Source: Chamaelirium japonicum (taxonomy: Eukaryota > Streptophyta > Magnoliopsida > Liliales > Melanthiaceae). Taken from it: DNA of 64,000 nt. The stretch spans positions 62,001-126,000 of the forward strand of contig CANTAL010000024.1 of NCBI GenBank assembly GCA_947650365.1, written 5' to 3'. The notes under the pieces were generated by a model that searched no databases, was not told the DNA's origin, and saw only the letters and a list, made by a program, of their open reading frames with translations. Positions 11,135 through 24,573 of this stretch are shown here, piece by piece; the stretch's first letter is position 1, and the number at the start of each line of letters is the position of its first letter. The position numbers and the translations under genes were made by a program.

Positions 11135-11694
11135 CGAATGAATTAGAATGGATCGTACGAATGAATTAGTATGGATCGTATGAATGAATTAGAATGGATC
11201 GTGCGAATGAATTAGAATGGATCGTACGAATGAATTAGAATGGATCGTACGAATGAATTAGAATGGATCGTACGAATGAATTAGAATGGATCGTGTGAAT
11301 GAATTAGAATGGATCGTACGAATGAAATAGAATGGATCGTATGAATGAATTAGAATGGATCGTGCGAATGAATTAGAATGGATAGTACGAATGAATTAGA
11401 ATGGATACCTTCGTGCAAATGAATTAGAATGGATCGTACGAATGAGTAAGAATGGATCGTACGAATGAAATAGAATGGATCGTATGAATGAATTAGAATG
11501 GATCGTGCGAATGAATTAGAATGAATCGTACGAATGAATTAGAATAGATTGTGCGAATGAATAAGAATGGATCGTACGAATGAATTAGAATGGATCGTAC
11601 GAATGAATTAGAATGGATCGTATGAATGAATTAGAATGGATCGTGCGAATGAATTATATTGGATCGTACGAATGAATTAGAATGGATACATTCG
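11133..11694 (+). repeat. Plus block with AGTACG-ACCTT-GAGTAAG-GAAATAG module
   Basis: The ordered variants GATAGTACG, ACCTTCGTGCAAATG, GAGTAAG, GAAATAG, TATG, TGCG start near 11385. This order is the commonest higher-order module of the window. The block ends in class A (other orientation). Confidence 0.9.
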
Positions 11695-12277
11695 TGCGAA
11701 TCCATTCTATTTCATTCGTACGATCCATTCTAATTCATTCGCACGATCCATTCTAATTCATTCATACGATCCATTCTAATTCATTCGTACGATCCATTCT
11801 AATTCATTCGTACGATCCATTCTAATTCATTCGCACAATCTATTCTAATTCATTCGTACGATCCATTCTAATTCATTCGCACGATCCATTCTAATTCATT
11901 CATACGATCCATTCTATTTCATTCGTACGATCCATTCTTACTCATTCGTACGATCCATTCTAATTCATTTGTACGAAGGTATCCATTCTAATTCATTCGT
12001 ACTATCCATTCTAATTCCTTCGTACGATCCATTCTAATTCCTTCGTACGATCCATTCTTATCGTACGATCCATTCTAATTCAATCCATTCTAATTCATTC
12101 GTACGATCCATTCTAATTCATTCGTACGATCCATTCTAATTCATTCGTACGATTCATTCTATTTCAATCCATTCTAATTCATTCGTACGATCCATTCTAT
12201 TTCATTCGCACGATCCATTCTAATTCATTCGCACGATCCATTCTAATTCATTCATACGATCCATTCTAATTCATTCG
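11695..12277 (-). repeat. Minus block, right copy of the 1711-bp-offset duplication
   Basis: Matches 10029-10565 by fixed spacing of GCACGAAGG or GTACGAAGG, CATTCTTATCGTACG and TTCAATCC marks. It ends in the 86-bp perfect palindrome at 12236-12321. Confidence 0.9.
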
Positions 12278-12321
12278 TACGAATGAATTAGAATGGATCG
12301 TATGAATGAATTAGAATGGAT
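12236..12321. repeat. 86-bp perfect palindrome at a minus-to-plus switch
   Basis: The arms are 43 bp each with no spacer, centred between 12278 and 12279 in CGT|ACG. Both arms carry the CGTATG variant one monomer out. It ends where one side has GGATCG and the other GGATTG. Confidence 0.93.
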
Positions 12322-13829
12322 TGAATTAGAATGAATCGTACGAATGAATTAGAATGAATCATACCGTACGAATGAATTAGAATGGATCATACGAAGGAAT
12401 TAGAATGGATCGTACGAATGAATTAGAATGGATCGTACGAATGAATTAGAATGGATTGTACGAATGAAATAGAATAGATCGTACGAATGAATTAGAATGG
12501 ATCGTATGCATGAATTAGAATGGATCGTGCGAATGAATTAGAATGGATCGTACGAAAGAATACGAATGGATCGAACGAATGAATTAGAATGGATTCATTC
12601 GTGCGAATGAATTAGAATGGATCGTACGAATGAGTAAGAATGGATCGTACGAATGAATTAGAATGGATTGAATTAGAATGAATCGTACAAATGAATTAGA
12701 ATGGATCGTACGAATGAATTAGAATGGATTGAATTAGAATGGATCATACGAATGAATTAGAATAGATTGTACGAATGAATTAGAATGGATCGTACGAATG
12801 AATTAGAATAGATTGTGCTAATGAATTAGAATGGAACGTACGAATGAATTAGAATGGATCGTAGAATGGATCGTACGAATGAATTAGAATGGATCGTGCG
12901 AATAAATTAGAATGGATGGTATGAATGAATTAGAATGGATTGTATGAATGAATTAGAATGGATCGTGCGAATGAATTAGAATGGATCGTACGAATGAATT
13001 AGAATGGATCGTATGAATGAATTAGAATAGATTGTACGAATGAAATAGAATAGATCGTACGAATAAAATAGAATGGATTCGTATGAATGAATTAGAATGG
13101 ATCATGCGAATGAATTAGAATGGATCGTACGAATGAATTAGAAAAGATTATGCGAATGAATTAGAATGGATCGTACGAATGAATTAGAATGGATCGTACG
13201 AATGAATTAGAATAGATTGTGCGAATGAATTAGAATGGATCGTACGAATGAATTAGAATGGATCGTACGAATGAATTAGAATGGATCGTATGAATGAATT
13301 AGAATGGATCGTGCGAATGAATTAGAATGGATCGTACGAATGAAATAGAATGGATTCGCACGCATGTATCCGAATGGATCGTACGAAGGAATTAGAATGG
13401 ATCGTACGAAGGAATTAGAATGGATAGTACGAATGAATTAGAATGGATACCTTCGTGCAAATGAATTAGAATGGATCGTACGAATGAGTAAGAATGGATC
13501 GTACGAATGAAATAGAATGGATCGTATGAATGAATTAGAATGGATCGTGCGAATGAATTAGAATGGATCGTACGAATGAATTAGAATAGATTGTGCGAAT
13601 GAATTAGAATGGATCGTACGAATGAATTAGAATGGATCGTACGAATGAATTAGAATGGATCGTATGCATGAATTAGAATGGATCGTGCGAATGAATTGGA
13701 ATGGATCGTACGAATGAATTAGAATGGATTGTACGAAGGAATTTGAATGGATCGTATGAATGAATTAGAATGGATCGTGCGAATGAATTAGAATGGATCG
13801 TACGAATGAAATAGAATGGATTCGCACGA
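12278..13829 (+). repeat. Plus block containing a healed class A junction
   Basis: At 13350-13375 the class A sequence GGATTCGCACGCATGTATCC is followed by GAATGG and not CATTC, so plus orientation resumes after a half-monomer of minus. The same healed form is at 41525-41550. The block also has the tag module at 12315-12370, the ACCTT module at 13425-13600, and ends in a normal class A junction. Confidence 0.9.
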
Positions 13830-15766
13830 ATGTATCCATTCTAATTCATTCATACGATCCATTCTAATTCATTCATACGATCCATTCTATTTCATTCGTA
13901 CGATCCATTCTTACTCATTCGTACGATCCATTCTAATTCATTTGCATGAAGGTATCCATTCTAATTCATTCCTACTATCCATTCTAATTCCTTCGTACGA
14001 TCCATTCTAATTCCTTCGTACGATCCATTCTAATTCATTCGTAAGATCCATTCTAATTCATTCGTACGATCCATTCTACTTCCTTCGTATGATTCATTAT
14101 AATTCATTCGTACGGTATGATTCATTCTAATTCATTCGTACGATTCATTCTAATTAAATCCATTCTAATTCATTTGTACGATCCATTCTAATTCATTCGT
14201 ACGATCCATTCTAATTCATTCGTACGATTCATTCTAATTCAATCCATTCTAATTCATTCATACGGTCCATTCTTACTCATTCGTACGATCCATTCTAATT
14301 CATTCGCAGGAATGAATCCATTATAATTCATTCGTATGATCCATTCTAATTCATTCGCATGAATGTATCCATTCTAATTCATTCGTACGATCCATTCTAT
14401 CTCATTCGTACAATCCATTCTATTTCATTCGTGCGATCCATTCTAATTCATTCGCACGATCCATTCTAATTCATCTGCATGATCCATTCTAATTCATTCG
14501 TACGATCGATTCTAATTCATTCATACGATCCATTCTAATTCATTCACACGAATGTATCCATTCTAATTCATTCGTACGATCCATTCTAATTCATTTGTAC
14601 GATCCATTCTAATTCATTCATACGATCCATTCTAATTCATTCGTACGATCTATTCTATTTCATTCGTACAATCCTTTCTTACTCAATCGTATGATCCATT
14701 CTAATCCATTCGCACAATCTATTCTAATTCATTCGTACGATCCATTCTATTTCATTCGTACGATCCATTCTAATTCATACGATCCATTCTATTTCATTCA
14801 TACGATCCATTTTAATTCATTCGCACGATCCATTCTAATTCATTCATACGATCCATTCTAATTCATTTATACGATCCATTTTAATTCATTCGCACAATCT
14901 ATTCTAATTCATTCGTACGATCGATTCTAATTCATTAGCATGATCCATTCTAATTCATTCGTACGATCTATTCTATTTCATTCGTACAATCCATTCTTAC
15001 TCAATCGTATGATCCATTCTAATTCATTCGCACGAATGAATCCATTCGAATTCAGTCGTACAATCCTTTCTTACTCAATCATATGATCCATTCTAATCCA
15101 TTCGCACAATCTATTCTACTTTATTCGCATGATCCATTCTAATTCATTCGCAGGATCCATTCTAATTCATTCGTACGATCGATTCTAATTCATTCATATG
15201 ATCCATTCTAATTCATTCGCATGAATGTATCCATTCTAATTCATTCGTACGATCCATTCTAATTCATTCGCACGATCAATTCTAATTCATTCATACGATC
15301 CATTCTATTTCATTCGTACGATCCATTCTTACTCATTCGTACGATCCATCCTAATTCATTTGCACGAAGGTATCCATTCTAATTCATTCGTACTATCCAT
15401 TCTAATTCCTTCGTACAATCCATTCTAATTCCTTCGTACGATCCATTCTAAGTCATTCGTACGATCCATTCTAATTCCTTCGTACGATCCATTCTAATTC
15501 ATTCGTACGATCCATTCTAATTCATTCGTACGATCCATTCTAATTCCTTCGTATGATCCATTCTAATTCATTCGCACGATCCATTCTCCATTCTAATTCC
15601 TTCGTACGATCCATTCTAATTCCTTTGTATCCATTCTATTTCACTCATACGATCCATTCTAATTTATTCATACGATCCATTCTAATTCATTCGCACGATC
15701 CATTCTAATTCATTCATACAATCCATTCTAATTCATTCGTACGATCCATTCAAATTCATTCATACA
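13830..15766 (-). repeat. Long minus block
   Basis: GCATGAAGGTATCC is near 13945, the GGTATGATTC tag near 14113, and CTTACTCAATCG modules near 14690, 15000 and 15070. A short unit, CATTCTCCATTC, is at about 15584 (also at 22106). It ends TTCATACATGTACGAATG, a junction shared only with 32065-32082. Confidence 0.9.
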
Positions 15767-16618
15767 TGTACGAATGAATTAGAATGGATACATTCGTGCG
15801 AATGAATTAGAATGGATCGTATGAATGAATTAGGGATCGTATGCATGAATTAGAATGAATCGTGCGAATGAATTAGAATGGATCAAACGAATGAATTAGA
15901 ATGGATCGTACGAATGAATTAGAATGGATCGTACGAATGAATTAGAATGGATCGAACGAAGGAATTAGAATAGATCGTACGAAGAAATTAGAATGGATAG
16001 TACGAATGAATTAGAATGGATAGTACGAATGAATTAGAATGGATACCTTCGTGCAAATGAATTAGAATGGATCGTGCGAATAAATTAGAATGGATCGTGC
16101 GAATGAATTAGAATGGATCATGCGAATGAATTAGAATGGATCGTACGAATGAATTAGAATGGATACATTCGTGCAAAAGAATTAGAATGGATTGTATGAA
16201 TGAATTAGAATGGATCGTGCGAATGAATTAGAATGGATCGTGCGAAAGAATTAGAATGGATCGTACGAATGAATTAGAATGGATCGTAAGAATGAATTAG
16301 AATGGATCGTACGAATGAATTAGAAAGGATCTTCTGAATGAATTAGAATGGATCGTACGAATGAATTAAAATGGATCGTACGAAGGAATTAGAATGGATC
16401 ATGCGAATGAATTAGAATAGATCATACGAATGAATTAGAATGGATCGTACGAATGAATTAGAATGGATACATTCGTCCAAAAGAATTAGAATGGATTGTA
16501 TGAATGAATTAGAATGGATCGTTTGAGTGAATGCGAATGGATCGTGCGAATGAATTAGAATGGATTGTACGAATGAATTAGAATGGATCGTACGAATGAA
16601 TTAGAATGGATACATTCG
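15767..16618 (+). repeat. Plus block
   Basis: It includes GAATTAGGGATCG (about 15830, a shortened unit), CATTCGTGCAAAAG and CATTCGTCCAAAAG 28-mers, and TTTGAGTGAATGCG at about 16521. It ends in class A within the cassette shared with 27600, 28800, 39400, 40870 and 42010. Confidence 0.9.
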
Positions 16619-17061
16619 TGCGAATCCATTCTATTTCATTCGTATGATCCATTCTAATTCATTCGCACGATCCATTCTAATTCATTCTTACGATCCATTC
16701 TAATTCATTCGTACGATCCATTCTAATTCATTCGTACGATCCATTCTAATTCATTCGTACGATCCATTCTAATTCATTCGCACAATCTATTCTAATTCAT
16801 TCGAACGATCCATTCTAATTCATTCGTACGATCCATTCTAATTCATTCGCACGATCCATTCTAATTCATTCATACGATCCATTCTAATTCCTTCGTACGA
16901 TCCATTCTAATTCCTTCGTACGATCCATTCTAATTCATTAGTACGATCCATCCTAATTCATTCATACGATCCATTCTAATTCATTCGTATGATCCATTCT
17001 AATTCATTCGCACGAATGTATCCATTCTAATTCATTCGTACAATCCATTCTTACTCATTCG
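16619..17061 (-). repeat. Minus block
   Basis: Right half of the class A cassette (CACGATCC, CTTACG, three CGTACG, CACAATC, then GAACGATCC). It ends CGTAATGAATTAG, a switch with a core deletion. Confidence 0.88.
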
Positions 17062-17669
17062 TAATGAATTAGAATGGATACATTCGTGCAAAAGAATTAG
17101 AATGGATTGTATGAATGAATTAGAATTGATCGTGCAAATGAATTAGAATGGATTGTGCGAATGAATTAGAATGGATAACACGAATGAATTAGAATAGATC
17201 GTACGTATGAATTAGAATGGATACATTCGTGCGAATGAATTAGAATGGATTGTATGAATGAATTAGATTGGATCGTACGAATGAATTAGAATAGATTGTA
17301 TGAATTAGAATGGATACCTTCGTGCAAATGAAATAGAATGGATCGTACGAATAAATTAGAGTAGATTGTGCGAATGGATTAGAATGGATCATACGATTGA
17401 GTAAGAATGGATTATACGAATGAAATAGAATAGATCGTACGAATGAATTAGAATGGATCGTACGAATGAATTAGAATGGATCGTTCGAATGAATTAGAAT
17501 AGATTGTGCGAATGAATTAGAATGGATCGTACGAATGAATTAGAATGGATCGTACGAATGAATTAGAATGGATCGTACGAATGAATTAGAATGGATCGTA
17601 CGAATGAATTAGAATGGATCGTGCGAATGAATTAGAATGGATCGTACGAATGAAATAGAATGGATTCGC
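17062..17669 (+). repeat. Plus block
   Basis: It carries ACCTTCGTGCAAATG near 17318 and a CGATTGAGTAAG module near 17393. It ends in class A (GGATTCGCATGAATGTATCC). Confidence 0.88.
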
Positions 17670-18233
17670 ATGAATGTATCCATTCTACTTCATTCGTACG
17701 ATCCATTCTAATTCATTCGTACAATCCATTCTAATTCATTCGCACGATCCATTCACATTCACTCAAACGATCCATTCTAATTCATTCATACAATCCATTC
17801 GAATTCTTTTACACGAATGTATCCATTCTAATTCATTCGTACGATCCATTCTAATTCATTCGTATGATCTATTCTAATTCATTCGCATGATCCATTCTAA
17901 TTCCTTCGTACGATCCATTTTAATTCATTCGCACGATCTATTCTAATTCATTCATACGATCCATTCAAATTCATTCGTACGATCCATTCTAATTTCTTCG
18001 TATGATCTATTCTAATTCCTTCGTACGATCCATTCTAATTCATTCATACGATCTATTCTAATTCTTTTCGCACGAATGTATCCATTCTAATTCATTCGTA
18101 CGATCCATTCTAATTCCTTCGTACGATCCATATTCTAATTCATTCGTACGATCCATTCTAATTTATTCGTACAATCCATTCTAATTCATTCGCACGAATC
18201 TATCCATTCTAATTCATTCGTACGATCAATTCT
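17670..18233 (-). repeat. Minus block
   Basis: The minus TTTGAGTGAATGCG relative (CATTCACATTCACTCAAACG) is at about 17751, and TTCGCACGAATGTATCC units near 17810 and 18065. The ATATTC insertion variant (CCATATTCTAATTC) is at about 18127. It ends CAATTCTACGAATTAG. Confidence 0.88.
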
Positions 18234-18951
18234 ACGAATTAGAATGGATCGTATGAACGAATTAGAACGGATCGTGCGAATAAATTAAAATGGATCGTAT
18301 GAATGAATTAGAATAGATTGTGCGAATGAATTAGAATGGATCGTATGAATGAATTAGAATGGATACATTCGTGCGAATGAATTAAAATGGATCATACGAA
18401 TGAATTAGAATGGATCATATGAATGAATTAGAATGGATCGTACGAATGAATTAGAATGGATACATTCATGCGAATGAATTAGAATGGATCATACGAATGA
18501 ATTAGAATGGATTCATTCGTGCGAATGAATTAGAGTGGATCGTACGAATGAGTAAGAGTGGATCGTACGAATGAATTAGAATGGATTGAATTAGAATGAA
18601 TCGTACGAATGAATTAGAATGGATCGTACGAATGAATTAGAATGGATCGTACGAATGAAATAGAATGGATCGTATGAATGAATTAGAATGGATCGTGCGA
18701 ATGAATTAGAATGGATCGTACGAATGAATTAGAATAGATTGTGCAAATGAATTAGAATGGATCGTGCGAATGAATTAGAATGGATCGTACGAATGAATTA
18801 TAATAAATTGTGCGAATGAATTAGAATGGATCGTACGAATGAATTAGAATGGATCATACGAATGAATTAGAATGGATCGTATGAATGAATTAGAATGGAT
18901 CGTGCGAATGAATTAGAATGGATCGTACGAATGAAATAGAATGGATTCGCA
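18234..18951 (+). repeat. Plus block
   Basis: Contains GAACGAATTAGAACGG, CATTCATGCG and CATTCGTGCG 28-mers and a 15-bp unit near 18585. It ends in class A. Confidence 0.88.
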
Positions 18952-19321
18952 CGAATGTATCCATTCTAATTCATTCGTAAGATCCATTCTAATTCATTCG
19001 TACAATCCATTCTAATTCATTCGCACGATCCATTCTAATTCATTCATACGATCCATTCTATTTCATTCGTACGATCCATTCTTACTCATTCGTACGATCC
19101 ATTCTTACTCATTCGTACGATCCATTCTAATTCATTCGTACAACCCATTCTAATTCATTCGTACGATCCATTCTAATACATTCGCACAATCCATTCTAAT
19201 TCATTCGCACGATCCATTCTAATTCATTCATACGATCCATTCTAATCCATTCATATGATCCACTCTAATTCATTCATACGATCCATTCTAATTCATTCGT
19301 ACGATCCATTCTAATTCATTC
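18952..19321 (-). repeat. Minus block
   Basis: Two successive CTTACTCATTCG units are near 19079 and 19103. It ends ATTCGGATTGTGC, a switch closely matched by ATTCGGATCGTGC at 25994. Confidence 0.88.
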
Positions 19322-20885
19322 GGATTGTGCAAATGAATTAGAATGGATCTTACGAATGAATTAGAATGGAACGTATAGATTGTGCGAATGAATTAGAATG
19401 GATCGTACGAATGAATTAGAATGGATTGTACGAATGAATTAGAATGGATCATACGAATGAGTAAGAATGGATCGTACGAATGAAATAGAATGGATCGTAT
19501 GAATGAATTAGAATGGATACGTGCGAATGAATTAGAATTGATCGTACGAATGAATTAGAATAGATTGTGCGAATGAATGGATCGTACGAATGGATCGTAC
19601 GAATGAAATAGAAGAAAATGGATCGTACGAATGAATTGGAATGGATACATTCGTGCGAATGAATTAGAATTGATCGTACGAATGAAATAGAATGGATCGT
19701 GCGAATGAATGAGAATGGATCGTATGAATGAATTAGAGTGGATCATATGAATGAATTTGAATGGATCGTATGAATGAATTAGAATGGATCGTGCGAATGA
19801 ATTAGAATGGATCGTGCGAATGAATTAGAATGGATCGTACGAATGAATTAGAATGGGTCGTATGAATGAATTAGAATGGATCGTACGAATGAGTAAGAAT
19901 GGATCGTACGAATGGGTAAGAATGGATCGTACGAATGAAATAGAATGGATCGTATGAATGAATTAGAATGGATCGTGCGAATGAATTAGAATGGATTGTA
20001 CGAATGAATTAGAATGGATCGTACGAATGAATTAGAATGGATACATTCGTGCGAATGAATTAGAATGGATCATATGAATGAATTAGAATGGATCGTTTGA
20101 GTGAATGCGAATGGATCGTGCGAATGAATTAGAATGAATCGTACGAATGAATTAGAATAGATTGTGCGAATGAATTAGAATGGATCGTACGAATGAATTA
20201 GATTGGATCGTACGAATGAATTAGAATGGATCGTACGAATGAGTAAGAATGGATTGAATTAGAATGAATTAGAATGGATACATTCATGCAAAAGAATTAG
20301 AATGGATTGTATGAATGAAATTAGAATGGATCGTACGAATGAATTAGAATGGATCGTACGAATGAATTAGAATGGATCGTATGAATGAATTAGAATGGAT
20401 CGTACGAATGAGTAAGAATGGATCGTACGAATGAATTAGAATGGATTAAATTAGAATGAATTGTACGAATGAATTAGAATGGATCGTACGAATAAATTAG
20501 AATGGATCGTACGAATGAATTAGAATGGATCGTACGAAGGAATTAGAATGGATAGTACGAATGAATTAGAGTGGATACCTTTGTGCAAATGAATTAGAAT
20601 GGATCGTACGAATGAGTAAGAATGGATCGTACGAATGAAATAGAATGGATCGTATGAATGAATTAGAATGGATCATGCGAATGAATTAGAATGGATCATA
20701 CGAATGAATCAGAATAGATTGTGCGAATGAATTAGAATGGATCATACGAATGAATTAGATTGGATCGTACGAATGAATTAGAATGGATCATGCGAATGAA
20801 TTAGAATGGATCGTACGAATGAATTAGAATGGATCGTACGAAGGAATTAGAATGGATCGTACGAATGAATTAGAAAGGATACATT
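19322..20885 (+). repeat. Plus block ending in class C junction
   Basis: It has GGAACGTATAGATTGTG (about 19370, also at about 34890 and, as GGAACGTAAAG, at 26018), the AGAAGAAAATGG unit (about 19611), TTTGAGTGAATGCG at 20095 and the ACCTT module (as ACCTTTG) near 20560. It ends AAAGGATACATTCGAATTC. Confidence 0.9.
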
Positions 20886-22653
20886 CGAATTCATTCGTAC
20901 GATCCATTCTAATTCCTTCGTACGATCCATATTCTAATTCATTCGCACGATCCATTCTAATTTATTCATACGATCCATTGTAATTTATTCGCACGATCCA
21001 TTCTAATTCATTCGTACGATCCATTCTAATTCATTCGCACAATCTATTCTAATTCATTCGAACGATCCATTCTAATTCATTCGTACGATCCATTCTAATT
21101 CATTCGTACGATCTATTCTATTTCATTCGTACAATCCATTCTTACTCAATCGTGTAATCCATTCTAATCCATTCGCACAATCAACTCTAATTCATTCGTA
21201 CGATCCATTCTATTTCATTTTCACGAAGGTATCCATTCTAATTCATTCGTACGATCCATTCTAATTCCTTCGTATGATCCATTCTAATTCATTCGTACGA
21301 TCCATTCTAATTCATTCGCACGATCCATTCTAATTCATTCGTACGATCCATTCTATTTCATTCATACGATCCATTCTAATTCATTCATACGATCCATTCT
21401 AATTCATTCACACGATCCATTCTAATTCATTCGCATGATCCATTCTAATTCATTCGTACGATCGATTCTAATTCATTCATACGATCCATTCTAATTCATT
21501 CGCACGAATGTATCCATTCTAATTCATTCGTACGATCCATTCTAATTCATTCATACGATCCATCCTAATTCATTCGCACGAATGTATCCATTCTAATTCA
21601 TTCGTACAATCCATTCTATTTCATTCGTACAATCCATTCTTACTCATTTGTACGATCCATTCGTATCCATTCTAATTCATTCGTACGATCTATTCTAATT
21701 CATTCGTACGATCCATTCTAATTCATTAATACGATCCAATCTAATTCATTCATACGATCCATTCTAATTCATTCGTACGATCCATTCTAATTCATTCGCA
21801 CGATCCATTCTAATTCATTCGCACGATCCATTCTAATTCATTCATACGATCCATTCTAATTCATTCGTACGATCCATTCTAATTCATTCATACGATCCAT
21901 TCTAATTCATTCGTACGGTATGATTCATTCTAATTCATTCGTACGATTCATTCTAATTCAATCCATTCTAATTCATTCGTACGATCCATTCTAATTCATT
22001 CATACGATCCATTCTAATTCATTCATATGATCCATTCTAATTCATTCGTACGATCCATTCTAATTCCTTCGTACGATCCATTCTAATTCATTCGCACGAT
22101 CCATTCTCCATTCTAACTCCTTCGCACGATCCATTCTAATTCATTCGTATGATCCATTCTAATTCATTCGCACAATCTATTCTAATTCACTCAAACGATC
22201 CATTCTATTTCATTCGTACGATCCATTCTAATTCATTCGCACGAATGTATCCATTCCAATTCATTCGTACGATCCATTCTAATTCATTCGCACGATCCAT
22301 TCTAATTCATTCGTACGATCCATTCTAATTCATTCGTACGATCTATATTCTAATTCATTCGCACGATCCATTCTAATTCATTCATACGATCCATTCTAAT
22401 TTATTTGCACGATCCATTCTAATTCATTCGTACGATCTATTCTATTTCATTCGTACAATCCATTCTTACTCAATCGTACGATCCATTCTAATTCATTCGT
22501 ACGATTCATTCTAATTCAATCCATTCTAATTCATTCGTACTATCCATTCTAATTCCTTCGTACGATCCATTCAAATTCCTTCGTACGATCCATTCTAATT
22601 CATTCGTACGATCCATTCTAATTCATTCGTACTATCCTTTCTAATTCATTCGT
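20886..22653 (-). repeat. Long minus block
   Basis: It starts with the CCATATTC variant that follows every main class C junction. CTTACTCAATCG is near 21141, the CATCCTAATTC and CGTATCCATTC set at 21540-21770, the GGTATGATTC tag near 21915, and CATTCTCCATTC near 22106. Confidence 0.9.
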
Positions 22654-23928
22654 ACGAATGTATTAGAATGGATCGTACAAATGAATTAGAATGGATCGTA
22701 CGAAGGAATTAGAATGGATCGTACGAAGGAATTAGAATGGATAGTATGAATGAATTAGAATGGATTGAATTAGAATGAATCGTACGAATGAATTAGAATG
22801 GATCGTACGATTGAGTAAGAATGGATCGTACGAATGAATTAGAATGGATCGTATGAATGAATTAGAATGGATCGTACGAAGGAATTAGAATGGATCGTAC
22901 GAATGAATTAGAATGGATCGTATGAATGAATTAGACTGGATCGTACGAATGAATTAGAATGGATCGTACGAATGAATTAGAATGGATTGAATTAGAATGA
23001 ATCGTACGAATGAATTAGAATGAATCATACCGTACGAATGAATTAGAATGGATCATATGAATGAATTAGAATGGATCGTACGAATGAATTAGAATGGATC
23101 GTATGAATGAATTAGAATGGATCGTGCGAATGAATTAGAATGGATCGTGCGAATGAATTAGAATGGATCGTACGAATGAATTAGAATGGATCGTATGAAT
23201 GAATTAGATTGGATCGTATTAATGAATTAGAATGGATCGTACGAATGAATTAGAATAGATCGTACGAATGAATTAGAATGGATACATTCGTGCGAATGAA
23301 TTAGGATGGATCGTATGAATGAATTAGAATGGATCATACGAATAAATTAGAATGGATACATTCGTGCGAATGAATTAGAATGGATCGTATGAATGAATTA
23401 GAATCGATCGTACGAATGAATTAGAATGGATCATGCGAATGAACTAGAATAGATCGTGCGAATGAATTAGAATGGATCGTATGAATGAATTAGAATGGAT
23501 CGTATGAATGAAATAGAATGGATCGTACGAATGAATTAGAATGGATCGTGCGAATGAATTAGAATGGATCGTACTAATGAATTAGAATGGATCGTATGAA
23601 GGAATTAGAATGGATCGTATGCATGAATTAGAATGGATCGTGCGAATGAATTAGAATGGATCGTACGAATGAAATAGAATGGATTGTACGAATGAGATAG
23701 AATGGATAGTACGAATGAATTAGAACTGATACCTTCGTGCAAATGCATTAGAATGGATCGTACGAATGAGTAAGAATAGATCGTACGAATGAAATAGAAT
23801 GGATCGTATGAATGAATTAGAATGGATCGTGCGAATGAATTAGAATGGATCGTACGAATGAATTAGAATGGATTCTACGAATGAATTAGAATGGATCGTA
23901 CGAATGAATTAGAATGGATACATTCGTG
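22654..23928 (+). repeat. Plus block
   Basis: It opens at a CGTACG fold-back. The tag module is at 22985-23040 and ACCTTCGTGCAAATG near 23720. It ends in class A. Confidence 0.9.
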
Positions 23929-24573
23929 CGAATCCATTCTATTTCATTCGTACGATCCATTCTAATTCATTCGCACGATCCATTCTAATTCATTCATACG
24001 ATCCATTCTAAGTCATTCGTACGATCCATTCTAATTCATCCGTACGATCCATTCTAATTCATTCGCACAATCTATTCTAATTCATTCGTACGATCCATTC
24101 TAATTCATTCGCACGATCCATTCTAATTCATTCATACGATCCATTCTATTTCATTCGTACGATCCATTCTTACTCATTCGTACGATCCATTCTAATTCAT
24201 TTGCACGAAGGTATCCATTATAATTCATTCATACTATCCATTCTAATTCCTTCCTACGATCCATTCTAATTCCTTCGTACGATCCATTCTAATTCATTCG
24301 TACGATCCATTCTAATTCATTTGTACGATCCATTCTAATTCCTTCGTATGATCCATTCTAATTCATTCGTACGGTATGATTTATTCTAATTCATTCGTAC
24401 GATTCATTCTAATTCAATCCATTCTAATTCATTCGCACGATCCATTCTAATTTATGCGCACGAATGTATCCATTCTAATTCATTCGTACGATCCATTCTA
24501 ATTCATTCATACGATCTATTCTAATTCTTTCGCACGAATGTATCCATTCTAATTCATTCGTACGATCCATTCG
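23929..24573 (-). repeat. Minus block
   Basis: GCACGAAGGTATCC is near 24203, and the GGTATGATTTATTC tag near 24365. It ends CCATTCGTACGAATG, a fold-back after a truncated unit. Confidence 0.88.

Noticed and set aside
12236-12321. Rho-independent terminator or structured ncRNA
   Set aside because: The palindrome has no loop and no U tract, and it is explained by a satellite orientation switch.
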